This document shows, in pieces, positions 1-9,419 of a DNA stretch of 64,000 bases; within the stretch, counting starts at the first letter, position 1; each line of letters starts with the position of its first letter. Below the pieces are notes generated by a model, which was not told the DNA's origin, made no database searches, and worked only from the letters and a program-made list of their open reading frames with translations. Source of the DNA: an uncultured Bryobacterales bacterium (GTDB lineage Bacteria > Acidobacteriota > Terriglobia > Bryobacterales > UBA6623); contig OY282420.1 in the NCBI GenBank assembly GCA_958295955.1, positions 3,176,435 to 3,240,434 of the forward strand, given 5' to 3'. Both the position numbers and the translations under genes were made by a program.

Positions 1-906
1 CGGGTCTTCCAGCAAGCGCTTCCATTCCTTGCCGTCTATGCCGTCAACGAAAGCATTCGCCGAAAAAACAGGCGCGCTGGCCATCGCGAGCACTTCGCCG
101 TTGCGGGGGTCGAGCGCTACCACGGCGCCGCGGTAGCCTTCGAGTCCCATCTCGGCAACGGCTTGCAGATCGAGGTCGAGAGTGAGCCGCAGGCTGCGGC
201 CGGGCTGAGCTGCGATGGATTCGATAACGCCTTGACTGCGGCCGCGGTTGTCAACCAGGAGACGCCGCCGGCCGTCCTTGCCGGCGAGCAGATGGTTGTA
301 TTGCCGCTCGATGCCGGTCTTGCCGATCTTGTCTCCGGGGCCGTGGAGAGAAAATTCCCGCATGGCCAACTCGGCTTTGCCGATCTCGCCGACATAACCG
401 ACGACATGCGCCGCGACGCCCTCCGCCGAATAGAACCTGCGCTGCGATTGCACAATGTCGATTTCCCGGAATTGCGCGCGATGCGCTTCCAGAAACGCCA
501 TGTCCGCTATCGACAGGTTTTCCTTCAAGACGATGCGGTCGCGCGCGAGGTTGGGCGAGACTTCCGCGAGCCGCTCTTGCAGGCGGTCGAGCGGCAGGTC
601 GAGGCCCGCCGCGATGTCCGGCAAGTTCGCGGAATACGCCTTGCCGGCGGCGAGCGTCGCCGAAAAACTCGGCGCATTGTTGACAATCGGACGACCGTCG
701 CGGTCGAGGATTTCCCCGCGCGGCGCCGGTATCGGCAGGGATTTCACGCTGTTCTGCTCAGCCTTCTGCGCGTAGATGCCCGATTTCTGCACCTGGAGTT
801 GCCAGAAGCCGCTTAGCAACCACAGGAAAACAGCCGCCGCGGCGTACTGGAACAGCGCGATCTCGACGCTCCTCGACCGCCGCAGCGGGTTTTCACCGGG
901 ACTCAT
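1..906 (-). CDS. mrdA: Penicillin-binding protein 2 (peptidoglycan transpeptidase), N-terminal part, cut by window edge
   Basis: PBP2 cross-links peptidoglycan on the outer face of the inner membrane as part of the elongasome with MreBCD and RodA. The visible 302 residues start at the ATG complementary to 904-906. They show a short basic N-terminus, one membrane anchor at about residues 12-30 ending in GFWQLQ, and a PBP dimerisation domain with the typical [14 protein letters not shown] stretch. Further on come [18 protein letters not shown] and [12 protein letters not shown], then [15 protein letters not shown] just before the transpeptidase domain. The window ends before the SxxK catalytic serine. 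The start overlaps the mreD stop in an ATGA, so the two are probably translationally coupled. Operon order mreB-mreC-mreD-mrdA is classical and supports PBP2 rather than another class B PBP. Confidence 0.93.
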   Translation of the reverse strand, partial: MSPGENPLRRSRSVEIALFQYAAAAVFLWLLSGFWQLQVQKSGIYAQKAEQNSVKSLPIPAPRGEILDRDGRPIVNNAPSFSATLAAGKAYSANLPDIAAGLDLPLDRLQERLAEVSPNLARDRIVLKENLSIADMAFLEAHRAQFREIDIVQSQRRFYSAEGVAAHVVGYVGEIGKAELAMREFSLHGPGDKIGKTGIERQYNHLLAGKDGRRRLLVDNRGRSQGVIESIAAQPGRSLRLTLDLDLQAVAEMGLEGYRGAVVALDPRNGEVLAMASAPVFSANAFVDGIDGKEWKRLLEDP

Positions 907-1433
907 TGCGCCCTCTTGAGCTTGTCGAAGAGCGGATAAAGCAGCAAGCCGACAACGACATGGACCGCCGCCCAAGCAGTCCAGCCAAGCGGGTCGAACG
1001 AGACATCGCCCCCCAGCAAGCCATTTCGAATCGTCAGCAGCAGCGCTTGGTGCAAAAGGAACGACAGGGCGAGAATCGTGCTGCGTATGCCGGGGTAGCC
1101 GACATTAACGTAAAGACCTATCGAGGAAGCCGCGTACCCGACACAGGTCTGGACAATGCCGAATACGCCCAGGGGGCCGTGAGTCAAAGCATCTTGCGCC
1201 CAGCCTATGCCCATCCCCGCCAGCATGCCCGCCCCGGCGCTGCGCCCGGAGATTGCCAGGAAGACCACAACGATCAGCGGCAGGCTGACCTGCGAGAACG
1301 GCGTGGGCCGCATGGGCAGAAAGCCCTGGACGATCAGCGCCGCCGCGGCCAGCGCGAAGCCCGCGCCCGGATACATCCCCGCATGTTTCTTCGCCTGACG
1401 CGCCGCAGGCAAGCGGATCGTCGAAGCCCGCAT
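903..1433 (-). CDS. mreD: Rod shape-determining membrane protein MreD
   Basis: MreD is a small integral membrane protein of the elongasome that links MreC to peptidoglycan synthesis. The 176-residue product is almost entirely hydrophobic, with about five membrane segments, for example [18 protein letters not shown] near the N-terminus and [18 protein letters not shown] at the C-terminus. Primary sequence is weakly conserved in this family, so the call rests on size, topology and position between mreC and mrdA. The ATG at 1433 overlaps the mreC stop as TGATG. A GTG one codon upstream at 1436 is also possible. The 3' end overlaps the mrdA start by 4 nt. Confidence 0.85.
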   Translation of the reverse strand: MRASTIRLPAARQAKKHAGMYPGAGFALAAAALIVQGFLPMRPTPFSQVSLPLIVVVFLAISGRSAGAGMLAGMGIGWAQDALTHGPLGVFGIVQTCVGYAASSIGLYVNVGYPGIRSTILALSFLLHQALLLTIRNGLLGGDVSFDPLGWTAWAAVHVVVGLLLYPLFDKLKRAQ

Positions 1434-2545
1434 CACAACGGCTTCTTCTCCCGTTCTTGCGCAGCGGATGGGGACGCCTCGGGGGCGGGGCTTGCGGGCG
1501 GCAGCGCCGCGGGGTCGAAATTAAAATCGGGCGCCGGTTGCCCGAGATTGCCGATTCGCGTGCCCTGCGCGCCTACGGTTTCTCGATATCGTTGCTTGAT
1601 GCGGTCTGCGTCCAGCGCCGCAACCGGCGCCGCGCTCAGGCCGGGCGCGGGAGTGGAATCCACCTCGTTTTGCCGCTGGGAGGCCGTCAGCGCTCCGGGC
1701 GCCTCCGGCGTCCCTTCGCCGGGAAGCTGCAGATGAACGCCCTTGGTCACAATCAACGCCTCTTCCACAAGATCCGGCGGCGCAAAGAGCTCGACGGAGA
1801 TGTCCTGAAACGCCGTGCCCGGCGCAACCCGCGTCACCCGGCCCACCGGCAATCCCCGCGGGAACACCCGGTCGTCGCCGGATGTGTACGCCAATTCGCC
1901 CGGCGACACCTTCGTCTCGGGCAGGATGTAGTCGATCGTGCAGGCGCGCCCGCCGGTTCCTTTGAGCACCCCGCGGGCGAGGCTGTCCGCCAGCACGATT
2001 CCGGCGCTCGATTCCGTGTCGTTGATCAACAAGACCAAGGACACCGATGTATAGCATGCCTGCACCTTGCCCACGATTCCGTCCGCGGTAATGACCGCCA
2101 TGCCCGCGCGGATGCCGTGCTTCTCGCCCCGGTCCAGAAACAACTCTTTCGCTAACGGGTTCGACCCGCCCGCGACAACGCGCGCGAGCACGGTCTGCAC
2201 TGCCGCTTCGCGCTGGTAGGCAACCAACTCGGCTTCGCGGTCGAACCTTTTCACGCTTTGGCGCAGCCACTGGTTCTCCAAGCGCAGCCGCGCCATTTCC
2301 GCCGCAAGCTCCCGGCTTTCCCCGCCTTTGTCAACACGCTGGAAGTAGCGGCTCCAAGCGCCTGAAACCGTCTCGCCGCTGCGCTGCAGGCCCTTCTTGA
2401 CCGGCGCCGTTGCATTGACGACCCAACGGCGCGGCAGCGCGATATCCCGGTCCGTGCGCGCCTGATAACCCAACACGATCAACTGCGCGCACGCCAACCC
2501 CGCAAACATAATGCTGCCGGAATAGCGCCTGGACCAAAACTTCAA
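1433..2545 (-). CDS. mreC: Rod shape-determining protein MreC
   Basis: MreC is a bitopic periplasmic scaffold that bridges MreB/MreD to PBP2. The 370-residue product has one N-terminal membrane segment (about residues 11-30), then a coiled coil (about 75-115, ELAAEMARLRLENQWLRQSV) and the MreC beta-barrel region with DRGEKHGIRAGMAVITADGIVG. That stretch corresponds to the conserved D-G...GI..GM.V....G.VG signature. The last 90 residues are a Pro/Ala-rich low-complexity tail, longer than in E. coli MreC. The start is a TTG at 2545, since no ATG lies before the membrane segment. It lies 51 nt downstream of mreB in the same operon. Confidence 0.92.
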   Translation of the reverse strand: MKFWSRRYSGSIMFAGLACAQLIVLGYQARTDRDIALPRRWVVNATAPVKKGLQRSGETVSGAWSRYFQRVDKGGESRELAAEMARLRLENQWLRQSVKRFDREAELVAYQREAAVQTVLARVVAGGSNPLAKELFLDRGEKHGIRAGMAVITADGIVGKVQACYTSVSLVLLINDTESSAGIVLADSLARGVLKGTGGRACTIDYILPETKVSPGELAYTSGDDRVFPRGLPVGRVTRVAPGTAFQDISVELFAPPDLVEEALIVTKGVHLQLPGEGTPEAPGALTASQRQNEVDSTPAPGLSAAPVAALDADRIKQRYRETVGAQGTRIGNLGQPAPDFNFDPAALPPASPAPEASPSAAQEREKKPL

Positions 2546-2596
2546 TGAATCGTCTCTTCGATCGTTCCTTTATATAGCACCTTTGGCCGGGGCGTG

Positions 2597-3640
2597 TCAA
2601 TCGATGGCGATCTGTTGCAGCAAGTCGAGATTATCCAATATCTTGCCGGTGCCCTTGACCACCGCCGCAAGCGGCTCTCCGGCGACCGACACGGGCAGTC
2701 CCGTCTTTTCGCGGATGTGCAGGTCCAGGCCGCGCAACAACCCGCCGCCGCCGCTGAGAACGATGCCGCGGTCGCTGATATCGGCGCTCAATTCGGGAGG
2801 AGTTTTTTCCAGCGCCTCATGGATCGCATGGACAATGACGTCGACGCAATTCGACAATGCTTCGCGGATCTCGGTGTCGTTGATTTTCGCCATCCGCGGC
2901 ATGCCTTCGATACGGCTCCTGCCCTTGATTTCCATGGTCAGCGGCTTGTCGTTCGGATGGGCGGAGCCGATTTCGATCTTCACGCGCTCGGCGGTGCGCT
3001 CTCCGATATAAAGGTTGTACTTATCCTTCAGATAGGCGATAACTGCCTCGTCCATCGCATTGCCGGCGGTGCGGATGGAGCTGGAATACACAATGCCCGA
3101 CAACGAAATCACGGCGGTGTCGGTCGTGCCGCCGCCGATGTCGACGATCATGCTGCCGGAAGGCTCCGTGATCGGCAGACCCGCGCCGATTGCGGCGACC
3201 ATCGCCTGTTCGACCAGGTAAACTTCGCTCGCGTCGGCCTGAAAGGCCGCGTCCGTAACCGCGCGGCGCTCGACCGGCGTAGTCCTGCTGGGCACGCCGA
3301 TCACGACCCGGGGATGGACCAGCAGCTTGCGGTTGTGCGCTTTCTGGATGAAGTAGGTCAACATCCGCTCGGTCACCTGAAAGTCGGCGATGACGCCGTC
3401 CCGCATCGGACGCACTGCGACGATATTGCCGGGCGTGCGCCCGACCATTTCCTTGGCTTCCGCGCCGACGGCCAGGACGTTCTTATTTTTTGTGTTGATC
3501 GCGACGATCGAAGGCTCGTCGATCACTACGCCCACTCCGGCAACGTGGACAAGCGTGTTCGCCGTGCCCAAGTCAATCGCCAAGTCGCGCGAAAAAAGAC
3601 CGACCAACGAACGAAAACTGATTTTCTTCGGTAAGTTCAT
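2597..3640 (-). CDS. mreB: Actin-like cell shape protein MreB
   Basis: MreB is a bacterial actin homologue that forms membrane-associated filaments guiding lateral wall synthesis. The 347-residue product has the actin-fold ATPase motifs: phosphate 1 DLAIDLGTANTLVHV near the N-terminus, phosphate 2 MIVDIGGGTTDTAVISL, and the adenosine motif GIVLSGGGGLLRGLD near the C-terminus. The ATG at 3640 gives the usual MreB length. An in-frame TTG at 3658 would add six residues and neither start has a convincing Shine-Dalgarno sequence. It is the first gene of mreBCD-mrdA. A GATAAT hexamer on the minus strand (3729-3734) is a possible -10 box. Confidence 0.96.
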   Translation of the reverse strand: MNLPKKISFRSLVGLFSRDLAIDLGTANTLVHVAGVGVVIDEPSIVAINTKNKNVLAVGAEAKEMVGRTPGNIVAVRPMRDGVIADFQVTERMLTYFIQKAHNRKLLVHPRVVIGVPSRTTPVERRAVTDAAFQADASEVYLVEQAMVAAIGAGLPITEPSGSMIVDIGGGTTDTAVISLSGIVYSSSIRTAGNAMDEAVIAYLKDKYNLYIGERTAERVKIEIGSAHPNDKPLTMEIKGRSRIEGMPRMAKINDTEIREALSNCVDVIVHAIHEALEKTPPELSADISDRGIVLSGGGGLLRGLDLHIREKTGLPVSVAGEPLAAVVKGTGKILDNLDLLQQIAID

Positions 3641-3750
3641 ACCTGCGGATGCGCGCAAGGCGGGCGCCGTTCAGATTGCTGAATTGCCTGTGCGCGAGCC
3701 GGCGGCGAGCGGTGAAACGGCAATATCCATTATCGTAACCGAATCCCGGC

Positions 3751-3776
3751 GTTTTACGCGCGGCCGCGCGTAAAAC
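3751..3776. terminator. Perfect 26-bp palindrome, probable terminator of the kinase/regulator operon
   Basis: Two 13-nt arms, GTTTTACGCGCGG and its exact reverse complement, meet without a gap. The element starts 37 nt downstream of the response-regulator stop codon and lies about 110 nt upstream of the mreB start, both on the minus strand. The stem has a G+C core and A/T ends, so either strand would fold into a stable hairpin beginning with A-rich and ending with U-rich sequence. Intrinsic terminator is the simplest reading. A protein-binding palindrome controlling mreB is the alternative. Confidence 0.6.
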
Positions 3777-3812
3777 CGTGGCCCGAACCGCCCGTCGAGC
3801 GCCGTCGCGCCG

Positions 3813-4535
3813 TCATGGCCGCGGATTGGCGACGAACCGGTAGCCGACGCCGCGCACCGTTACGAGATGCCTGGGCCGCGAGGGTTCCCGCTCGATATAG
3901 CGTCTGAGACGCACGATAAAATTGTCGATCGCCCGCGTATCGGTATCCTCCCGAACGCCCCAGACCGCGGAGAGCAAGTCTTTTCGAGACACGGCGGCGC
4001 CTTCGTTCTCGATGAGAAAACGAAACAAGTCCGTCTCCATCAGGGTGAGCTCGCGGGTTTCACCGTCAACCGTAAGCTGTTGGCGGGCGAAGTCGATCGT
4101 GCGCCCATCGAAAGAATAGCTGCGCGGTTTGGACGCTCCGCCGGCCGGCGCGTCGTCTTCCTGCATCCATTGTCGGCGGCGCAGCAGGCCGCGAATGCGC
4201 GCCAGCAGCACCGGCAATTCGAACGGCTTCGACAAATAATCGTCGGCGCCCGCCGAGAAGCCTTGGACGATGTCGTCCGGCCGGCCGCGCGCCGTCAGCA
4301 TGATGACCGGAACGAAATGCCCGCCGCCGCGCAGCTCGGCGACAACATCGAAGCCGCTCTTGCCGGGCAGCATGACATCCAGCAGCACCAAGTCGAAGCC
4401 GCTGTCCGCGCACAGCAACTCCAGCGCCGCCTCTCCGGTCTCCACCACGGTCGCCCGGAAACCTTCGGCCTCGAGGTTGAAGCGCAGTCCCGCTGCGAGA
4501 TGTTCTTCGTCTTCGACTACCAGTACGCTGCTCAT
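3813..4535 (-). CDS. OmpR/PhoB-family response regulator
   Basis: This is a 240-residue DNA-binding response regulator. The receiver domain (about 1-118) shows the acidic pair EDE at residues 8-10, the phosphoacceptor D53 in LVLLDVMLPG and the conserved K103 in LSKPFELP. A winged-helix domain follows (about 140-235) with ELTLMETDLFRFLIENEG, SRKDLLSAVWG and a C-terminal VRGVGYRF hairpin typical of OmpR/PhoB proteins. The ATG overlaps the upstream kinase stop as ATGA, so the pair is co-transcribed and probably coupled. The targets are unknown. The next gene downstream is mreB, but a strong palindrome separates them, so an envelope-stress role is only a guess. Confidence 0.93.
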   Translation of the reverse strand: MSSVLVVEDEEHLAAGLRFNLEAEGFRATVVETGEAALELLCADSGFDLVLLDVMLPGKSGFDVVAELRGGGHFVPVIMLTARGRPDDIVQGFSAGADDYLSKPFELPVLLARIRGLLRRRQWMQEDDAPAGGASKPRSYSFDGRTIDFARQQLTVDGETRELTLMETDLFRFLIENEGAAVSRKDLLSAVWGVREDTDTRAIDNFIVRLRRYIEREPSRPRHLVTVRGVGYRFVANPRP

Positions 4536-5437
4536 GTCGACGGGGCCAACGGAAGCTCGAGCGTAAACGTGCTGCCGCGGTCCGACCCTTCGCTTTCTCC
4601 GTATGCCTGGCCGCCGTGGCGCTTGGCGACCGAGCGAACAATGAACAGCCCCAGGCCGGCGCCCTTGACGCGCAGCGTTCCCGGTATGCGGTAGAAACGC
4701 TTGAATATCTGCTTGAACTCTGCGCGGGCAATGCCGATGCCTTCGTCCTGCACGCGAACCGCGATGCGCTCGGCGCCGACCTTCGCGACCCGGATGCGCA
4801 CCTTCACCTGCTTGCCCGAATAGCGGATCGAATTGTCGAGCAGGTTCATCACCGCCGCGCGCAGTTCCTCGGCGTCCCCGACAACGATTGCCGGCTCTCC
4901 CTCGGCCAGGGCGCAGCGGTAGCTCAGGGCGCCGTCGGGAAGATGATGCCGCCGGCCGGCCGCGGCGATGCAATCGCGCACCAGCACCGGCATGTCGACC
5001 GGCGCGCGCCGCCGCTTGCGGCGCGCGCCGGCCGCGCCCGCGGTCAGCACCTGTTCGATAGTGCCCTGCAGCCGCGCGGCGTCCTGCAGCATGGTTTCGT
5101 AAAACTCCTGCCGCCGCTCGTCGTCGAGCTTGCGCGCTTGCAGCGTCTCGAGATACAGCCTGATCGAGGCGACGGGCGTCTTCAACTCGTGCGTGACGGC
5201 GTTGATGAAGGCGTCGTGCTGCTCGTTCCTGCGGATCTCGCGGACCAGAAAAATCGTGTTGAGCACGAGGCCGGCAATCAACAGGGCGAAAGAAACCGCG
5301 CCCACCAAGACCATGACGCCCGTCCGCCAGTTGGCCACCACCCAGGTGATGTTGAGGGTCAGAGCCAGCGCGACGAGACAGACGCCGAGAACGATCCAGA
5401 AAGCGACGGAACGCTTGCGGTGCCCCGGGAGTTGCAC
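4532..5437 (-). CDS. Membrane-bound sensor histidine kinase
   Basis: This is a 301-residue HPK1-type kinase paired with the downstream response regulator. Two membrane segments (about residues 12-34 and 42-66) are separated by only a few residues, so there is almost no extracytoplasmic sensor and the stimulus is probably sensed in the membrane. The dimerisation H-box reads AVTHELKTPVASIRLYLETL with H83 as phosphoacceptor. The ATPase domain shows the N-box MNLLDNSIRYSG, the G1 box DEGIGI and the G2 box KGAGLGLFIV. The start is a GTG at 5437, because an ATG would lie inside the first membrane segment. There is no HAMP or PAS domain. Confidence 0.92.
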   Translation of the reverse strand: MQLPGHRKRSVAFWIVLGVCLVALALTLNITWVVANWRTGVMVLVGAVSFALLIAGLVLNTIFLVREIRRNEQHDAFINAVTHELKTPVASIRLYLETLQARKLDDERRQEFYETMLQDAARLQGTIEQVLTAGAAGARRKRRRAPVDMPVLVRDCIAAAGRRHHLPDGALSYRCALAEGEPAIVVGDAEELRAAVMNLLDNSIRYSGKQVKVRIRVAKVGAERIAVRVQDEGIGIARAEFKQIFKRFYRIPGTLRVKGAGLGLFIVRSVAKRHGGQAYGESEGSDRGSTFTLELPLAPST

Positions 5438-5564
5438 AGACCTTCATCATAAATCGAGCGGACTCGCAGCGGACGAAACCGCAGGCGGATGCAGTCGGCG
5501 GCCGCCGCGTCTATCCTAAATGTATGGAATCGCACATTGTATATATAATTTATAGATCATAAAA

Positions 5565-5594
5565 CTTGACATGAATATACTCATATTTTATATT
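5565..5594 (+). promoter_or_regulatory. hsp20 promoter with overlapping HAIR-like inverted repeat
   Basis: An AT-rich island (about 5520-5605) contains TTGACA at 5566-5571 and TATATT at 5589-5594 with a 17-nt spacer, an almost perfect sigma-70 promoter ahead of hsp20. Overlapping the -35 box, CTTGACA (5565-5571) and ACTCATA (5579-5585) are separated by 7 nt. This matches the HspR-operator architecture CTTGAGT-N7-ACTCAAG in five of seven positions per half. The promoter is read directly from sequence. The HspR link is inference from the operator pattern and from the hsp20-clpB target. Confidence 0.6.
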
Positions 5595-5725
5595 GATAAT
5601 GATTGAGGAGACCTTTGGGGATGCAGTTGACCGGACAAACGGCATGCGCGCTCACAGACGGCGCCCGCCCGCCGGCGGCAACCGCGCCCCGAACGATCCG
5701 ATTACCGAAACACAGGAGACAACCC

Positions 5726-6169
5726 ATGAACTTGATTCGACACACCCCACAATTCGGCTTGAAGCCGTTTTTCGCGGATTTCGACCGCGTTTTCGACCAT
5801 TTCTTCAACGATGCGGGGGCGCCTCCCGCCGCCGCCGAGCGGACCTGGGCGCCGGCCGTCGACATCGTCGAAGACGACAAGCGGTTCGTGCTGACCGCCG
5901 ACTTGCCGGACGTCAACCCAAAAGACATCGACGTGCGCGTGGACGACGGCGCGTTGACCCTGCGGGCCGAGCGGAAGCTGGAGTCCGACGAGTCGAAAGA
6001 CAACTTCCGTCGGATCGAGCGCAGCTACGGCGCGTTTGTCCGCCGCTTCTCGCTGCCGCCCACGATCGACAGCGAAGGCATCGAAGCCAAGTACAAGAAC
6101 GGCGCCTTGCGTCTGACGCTGCCGAAGACCGCGGTCCGGGAAACGGGACGCACCATTGCCGTGAAGTGA
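5726..6169 (+). CDS. Small heat-shock protein, Hsp20/alpha-crystallin family
   Basis: This is an ATP-independent holdase chaperone that keeps unfolding proteins in a refoldable state. The 147-residue product has an N-terminal region with FFADFDRVFDHFFNDAG and an alpha-crystallin domain (about 43-140) beginning WAPAVDIVEDDKRFVLTADL. It contains YGAFVRRFSLPPTID, the A-x-x-x-n-G-v-L-like motif EAKYKNGALRLTLPK, and a short tail RTIAVK. The ATG at 5726 was chosen because CAGGAG lies 8 nt upstream and because residues before it are not Hsp20-like. It is the first gene of a heat-shock unit with clpB 101 nt downstream. Holdase and disaggregase are a known functional pair. Confidence 0.94.
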   Translation: MNLIRHTPQFGLKPFFADFDRVFDHFFNDAGAPPAAAERTWAPAVDIVEDDKRFVLTADLPDVNPKDIDVRVDDGALTLRAERKLESDESKDNFRRIERSYGAFVRRFSLPPTIDSEGIEAKYKNGALRLTLPKTAVRETGRTIAVK

Positions 6170-6186
6170 GCGCGGGCCGACCGAGC

Positions 6187-6220
6187 GGGGGCGGCAGCGG
6201 AACGCATTGCGGCCGCCCCC
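6187..6220. other. Strong GC hairpin between hsp20 and clpB
   Basis: GGGGGCGGC (6187-6195) and GCCGCCCCC (6212-6220) form a perfect 9-bp stem, with room for extra pairs in the 16-nt loop. It has no downstream T-run, so it is not a classical terminator. It could protect the hsp20 mRNA 3' end or act as a partial attenuator that makes hsp20 more abundant than clpB. Confidence 0.55.
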
Positions 6221-6270
6221 TGCTGGCGGAGAACGATACGGCGCGATGAACGTTGGGCAATAGAAGCACC

Positions 6271-8964
6271 ATGAATCGATTCGACCAATTCACGCAAAAG
6301 GCGCAGCAGGCGGTGCAGGCGGCGCAGGCGCTGGCCGCTGAGGCGCAACACCAGGCGGTGCGGCCGATTCACCTGCTGGCTGCGCTTGTCGCGGAAAAAG
6401 ACGGCGTCGCGCCGGCCGTTTTATCCAAGCTCGGCATCGCCCCCGGCGTTGTCGCCGAAGATGCGCGCAAGAAATTCGCTGCAATGCCGGTTGTCCGCGG
6501 CGTGCGCGGCGGTACGCACATCGACCCTGCCCTGGAACAGGCGTTTGCGCAGGCGTTCCGGGAGGCCGAGAGGTTCAAGGACGAGTTCGTCTCGACCGAG
6601 CACCTGTTGCTTGCCCTCGGCCGCGCGGTCGGGGACGCCGCCGGCAAGCTGCTGCATGATGTCGGCGCCTCGCCCGAGGCAATCCTGCAAGCGCTTGCCG
6701 CCGTCCGCGGCTCGCAGCGCGTGACCGACCCGCACCCCGAAGAAAAGTATCAGGCGCTGGAGCGCTACGCTCTCGACCTGACCGAAGAGGCGCGGAAGGG
6801 CAAGCTCGATCCGGTGATCGGCCGCGACGAAGAGATTCGCCGGGTCATTCAGGTGCTCTCGCGGCGGACAAAAAACAATCCCGTCCTGATCGGCGAGCCC
6901 GGCGTCGGCAAGACGGCCATATCGGAGGGGCTCGCCCAGCGCATCGTCAACGGCGACGTTCCCGAAACGCTGAAAAACAAGCGCCTGGTTGCGCTCGACC
7001 TGCCGTCGCTGGTGGCCGGCGCGAAATTCCGCGGTGAATTCGAAGACCGGCTGAAAGCCGTGCTCAAGGAGATCGAAGACTCCGCCGGCGCGGTTGTCTG
7101 CTTCATCGACGAGCTGCATACGCTTGTCGGCGCGGGTTCGGCGGAAGGCTCCATCGACGCCGCGAACATGCTCAAGCCGATGCTGGCGCGCGGGCGGCTT
7201 CGCTGCATCGGCGCTACGACGTTGAGCGAGTACCGCAAGCACATCGAGAAAGATTCGGCGCTGGAAAGGCGCTTTCAAACGGTGCTGGTCGAGCAGCCCG
7301 GCGTCGAGGATACGATCGCCATCCTGCGCGGCTTGAAGGAAACATACGAGATTCACCACTCGGTCCGTTTCCGCGATACGGCGCTGATTGCCGCCGCTAC
7401 GCTCTCGCACCGTTACATCAGCGACCGTTTTTTGCCTGACAAGGCAATCGATCTGATGGACGAGGCGGGCGCAACCCTGCGCATGCAGATCGATTCCGTT
7501 CCCGTGGACGTGGACCGCACGGAACGCAGAATCGTGCAGCTTGAGATCGAGCGGCAGGCGCTGCAGAAGGAAAAAGACCGCGGTTCGCGAGAACGCCTCG
7601 GCGCGATCGAGAACGAGCTAGAGCGGCTCCGCGCCGAGGCCGCTCTGTCCCGCGGCCGTTGGGAAAAGGAAAAGGAACTGATCCATTCCGTGCGGCGCCT
7701 CAAGGAGCGCCAGGAACAGTTGCGCGCCGAGGAAGAAGAGGCCGCGCGCGCCGGCGACCTTTCCCGCGCCGCCGAGATACGCTACGGCCGGCTGGTCGAA
7801 GTCGAGAACGAACTCGCCGGCGCTACGCGCCGCCTCGAGGAAGAGCACTCCGAAAGCGCGCTGCTGCGGGGCGAGGTCACCGAAGAGGATATCGCCCGGA
7901 TTGTCGCCAAGTGGACCGGCATTCCCGTCTCCCGCATGCTCGAAGGCGAGATCGAAAAGCTGGTTCACATGGAAGAGCGCCTGCAGCAGCGGGTCATCGG
8001 CCAGGACGAAGCGGTCGAGTTGGTCTCCAACGCGGTCAGGCGCAACCGCGCCGGACTCGGCGACCCGAAACGGCCGATCGGGACCTTCGTGTTCCTGGGG
8101 CCGACGGGCGTCGGCAAAACCGAGCTTGCGCGCAGTCTGGCGCAATTCCTGTTCGACGACGAGCAAGCGATGGCGCGCATCGACATGTCAGAGTACATGG
8201 AGAAGCACGCGGTTGCGCGCATGATCGGAGCTCCTCCGGGATACGTGGGCTATGAGGAGGGCGGTCAACTGACCGAGCACGTGCGCCGCAAGCCTTACTC
8301 GGTCGTCCTGCTCGACGAGATCGAGAAAGCGCATACTGACGTCTTCAACGTGCTGCTGCAAGTGCTCGACGACGGGCGCCTGACCGACGGCAAAGGCCGC
8401 ACGGTGAACTTCAACAACACCGTCATCGTCATGACGTCGAACATCGGTTCGCGCGAGATACAGAAGAGCGGGTCGATCGGCTTTTCGCTCACCCACGAGC
8501 AGGGCGCGCACGACGACATTCGGCAAAAGCTGCTCGATGAGTTGGGGCGGCGCTTCCGTCCGGAGTTCTTGAACCGCATTGACGACATCATCGTTTTCAA
8601 CAAGCTGAACCGCGAGAGCTTGGGGGCGATCGTCGAGTTGCAGCTTGCCGCCCTTGAACGGATGCTCGCCGAGAAGGATATCCGTCTGGAAATCTCCGCC
8701 GGCGCCAAGGAGCTTCTGACGGCCTCCGGCTACGACGAGCAATTCGGCGCGCGTCCGCTGAAGCGGGCGATCCAGAGGTTGATTCAAGACCCCCTCGCGC
8801 TGCATATACTGGACGGCGCTTTCGGCGAAGGAGATACCGTGTACGCGGACCGCGACGGGGAAAAGATGAAGTTCGAGAAAAAACCCGCCGCAGCGGCGGC
8901 AATCGCGCCCGAAGCCGCGCCGGGCCGGCAAGAGCGCAGCCCCTCCCCCGGCGTGATACGTTGA
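6271..8964 (+). CDS. clpB: ATP-dependent protein disaggregase ClpB
   Basis: ClpB is a hexameric AAA+ machine that extracts polypeptides from aggregates together with DnaK. The 897-residue product (E. coli 857) has the N-terminal Clp repeat domain (about 1-150) and NBD1 with Walker A GEPGVGKT at 208-215 and Walker [14 protein letters not shown]. The long coiled-coil middle domain (about 400-530, rich in [21 protein letters not shown] heptads) distinguishes ClpB from ClpA and ClpC. NBD2 follows with Walker A GPTGVGKT at 610-617, Walker [12 protein letters not shown] and the sensor-2 region [10 protein letters not shown]. The ATG at 6271 matches the family start MNRFDQFT. An upstream TTG at 6253 is less likely. 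The C-terminal about 40 residues are a Pro/Ala-rich extension. Confidence 0.97.
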   Translation: MNRFDQFTQKAQQAVQAAQALAAEAQHQAVRPIHLLAALVAEKDGVAPAVLSKLGIAPGVVAEDARKKFAAMPVVRGVRGGTHIDPALEQAFAQAFREAERFKDEFVSTEHLLLALGRAVGDAAGKLLHDVGASPEAILQALAAVRGSQRVTDPHPEEKYQALERYALDLTEEARKGKLDPVIGRDEEIRRVIQVLSRRTKNNPVLIGEPGVGKTAISEGLAQRIVNGDVPETLKNKRLVALDLPSLVAGAKFRGEFEDRLKAVLKEIEDSAGAVVCFIDELHTLVGAGSAEGSIDAANMLKPMLARGRLRCIGATTLSEYRKHIEKDSALERRFQTVLVEQPGVEDTIAILRGLKETYEIHHSVRFRDTALIAAATLSHRYISDRFLPDKAIDLMDEAGATLRMQIDSVPVDVDRTERRIVQLEIERQALQKEKDRGSRERLGAIENELERLRAEAALSRGRWEKEKELIHSVRRLKERQEQLRAEEEEAARAGDLSRAAEIRYGRLVEVENELAGATRRLEEEHSESALLRGEVTEEDIARIVAKWTGIPVSRMLEGEIEKLVHMEERLQQRVIGQDEAVELVSNAVRRNRAGLGDPKRPIGTFVFLGPTGVGKTELARSLAQFLFDDEQAMARIDMSEYMEKHAVARMIGAPPGYVGYEEGGQLTEHVRRKPYSVVLLDEIEKAHTDVFNVLLQVLDDGRLTDGKGRTVNFNNTVIVMTSNIGSREIQKSGSIGFSLTHEQGAHDDIRQKLLDELGRRFRPEFLNRIDDIIVFNKLNRESLGAIVELQLAALERMLAEKDIRLEISAGAKELLTASGYDEQFGARPLKRAIQRLIQDPLALHILDGAFGEGDTVYADRDGEKMKFEKKPAAAAAIAPEAAPGRQERSPSPGVIR

Positions 8965-8974
8965 ATAGCGCGGG

Positions 8975-9397
8975 ATGTCTGCGGAAAATTCAGCGACTCC
9001 GATACGGGTGCTGGTCGCCAAGCCCGGCCTCGACGGCCACGACCGCGGCGCGAAGATCATCGCCAGAGCGTTGCGCGACGCCGGCATGGAGGTCGTCTAT
9101 ACCGGGCTGCGCCAGACCCCCGAGCAGATCGTCAACGCGGCGCTGCAAGAGGACGTTGAATTCATCGGCCTTTCGATCCTCTCCGGAGCGCACACGGTGA
9201 TTTTGCCGCGCGTGATGGAACTGCTGAAGCAAAACGAGATGACCGACGTGCGGGTCGTCGTCGGCGGTATCGTCCCCGACGACGATCTGCCGGCGCTGCA
9301 AGCAATGGGCGTCGCCCGCGTCTTCCGGCCGGGAGCCTCGCTGGCCTCGATCGTCAAGTTTTTGCGCGAGAACCGGCCCGAGCGCGCTATCGCCTGA
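8975..9397 (+). CDS. Stand-alone cobalamin-binding protein (methylmalonyl-CoA mutase C-terminal-domain family)
   Basis: This 140-residue B12-binding domain has the signature D-x-H-x-x-G in LDGHDRGAK, followed by [18 protein letters not shown] and [14 protein letters not shown]. These correspond to the S-x-L and GG cobalamin-loop motifs of the mutase small domain. Two-subunit methylmalonyl-CoA mutases and related acyl-CoA mutases have such separate small subunits and convert methylmalonyl-CoA to succinyl-CoA or similar. No large catalytic subunit is visible in the window, so the partner must be elsewhere. The gene starts 11 nt after clpB and 22 nt before a MOSC gene, which suggests co-transcription but gives no functional hint. 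Confidence 0.88.
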   Translation: MSAENSATPIRVLVAKPGLDGHDRGAKIIARALRDAGMEVVYTGLRQTPEQIVNAALQEDVEFIGLSILSGAHTVILPRVMELLKQNEMTDVRVVVGGIVPDDDLPALQAMGVARVFRPGASLASIVKFLRENRPERAIA

Positions 9398-9419
9398 TGT
9401 CCGGCGGGCGGGAGGCGCG

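Noticed and set aside
3813..5450. Single 545-codon minus-strand frame spanning kinase and regulator
   Set aside because: Its first part is an out-of-frame reading of the kinase gene; the kinase and the regulator are separate genes overlapping by 4 nt.
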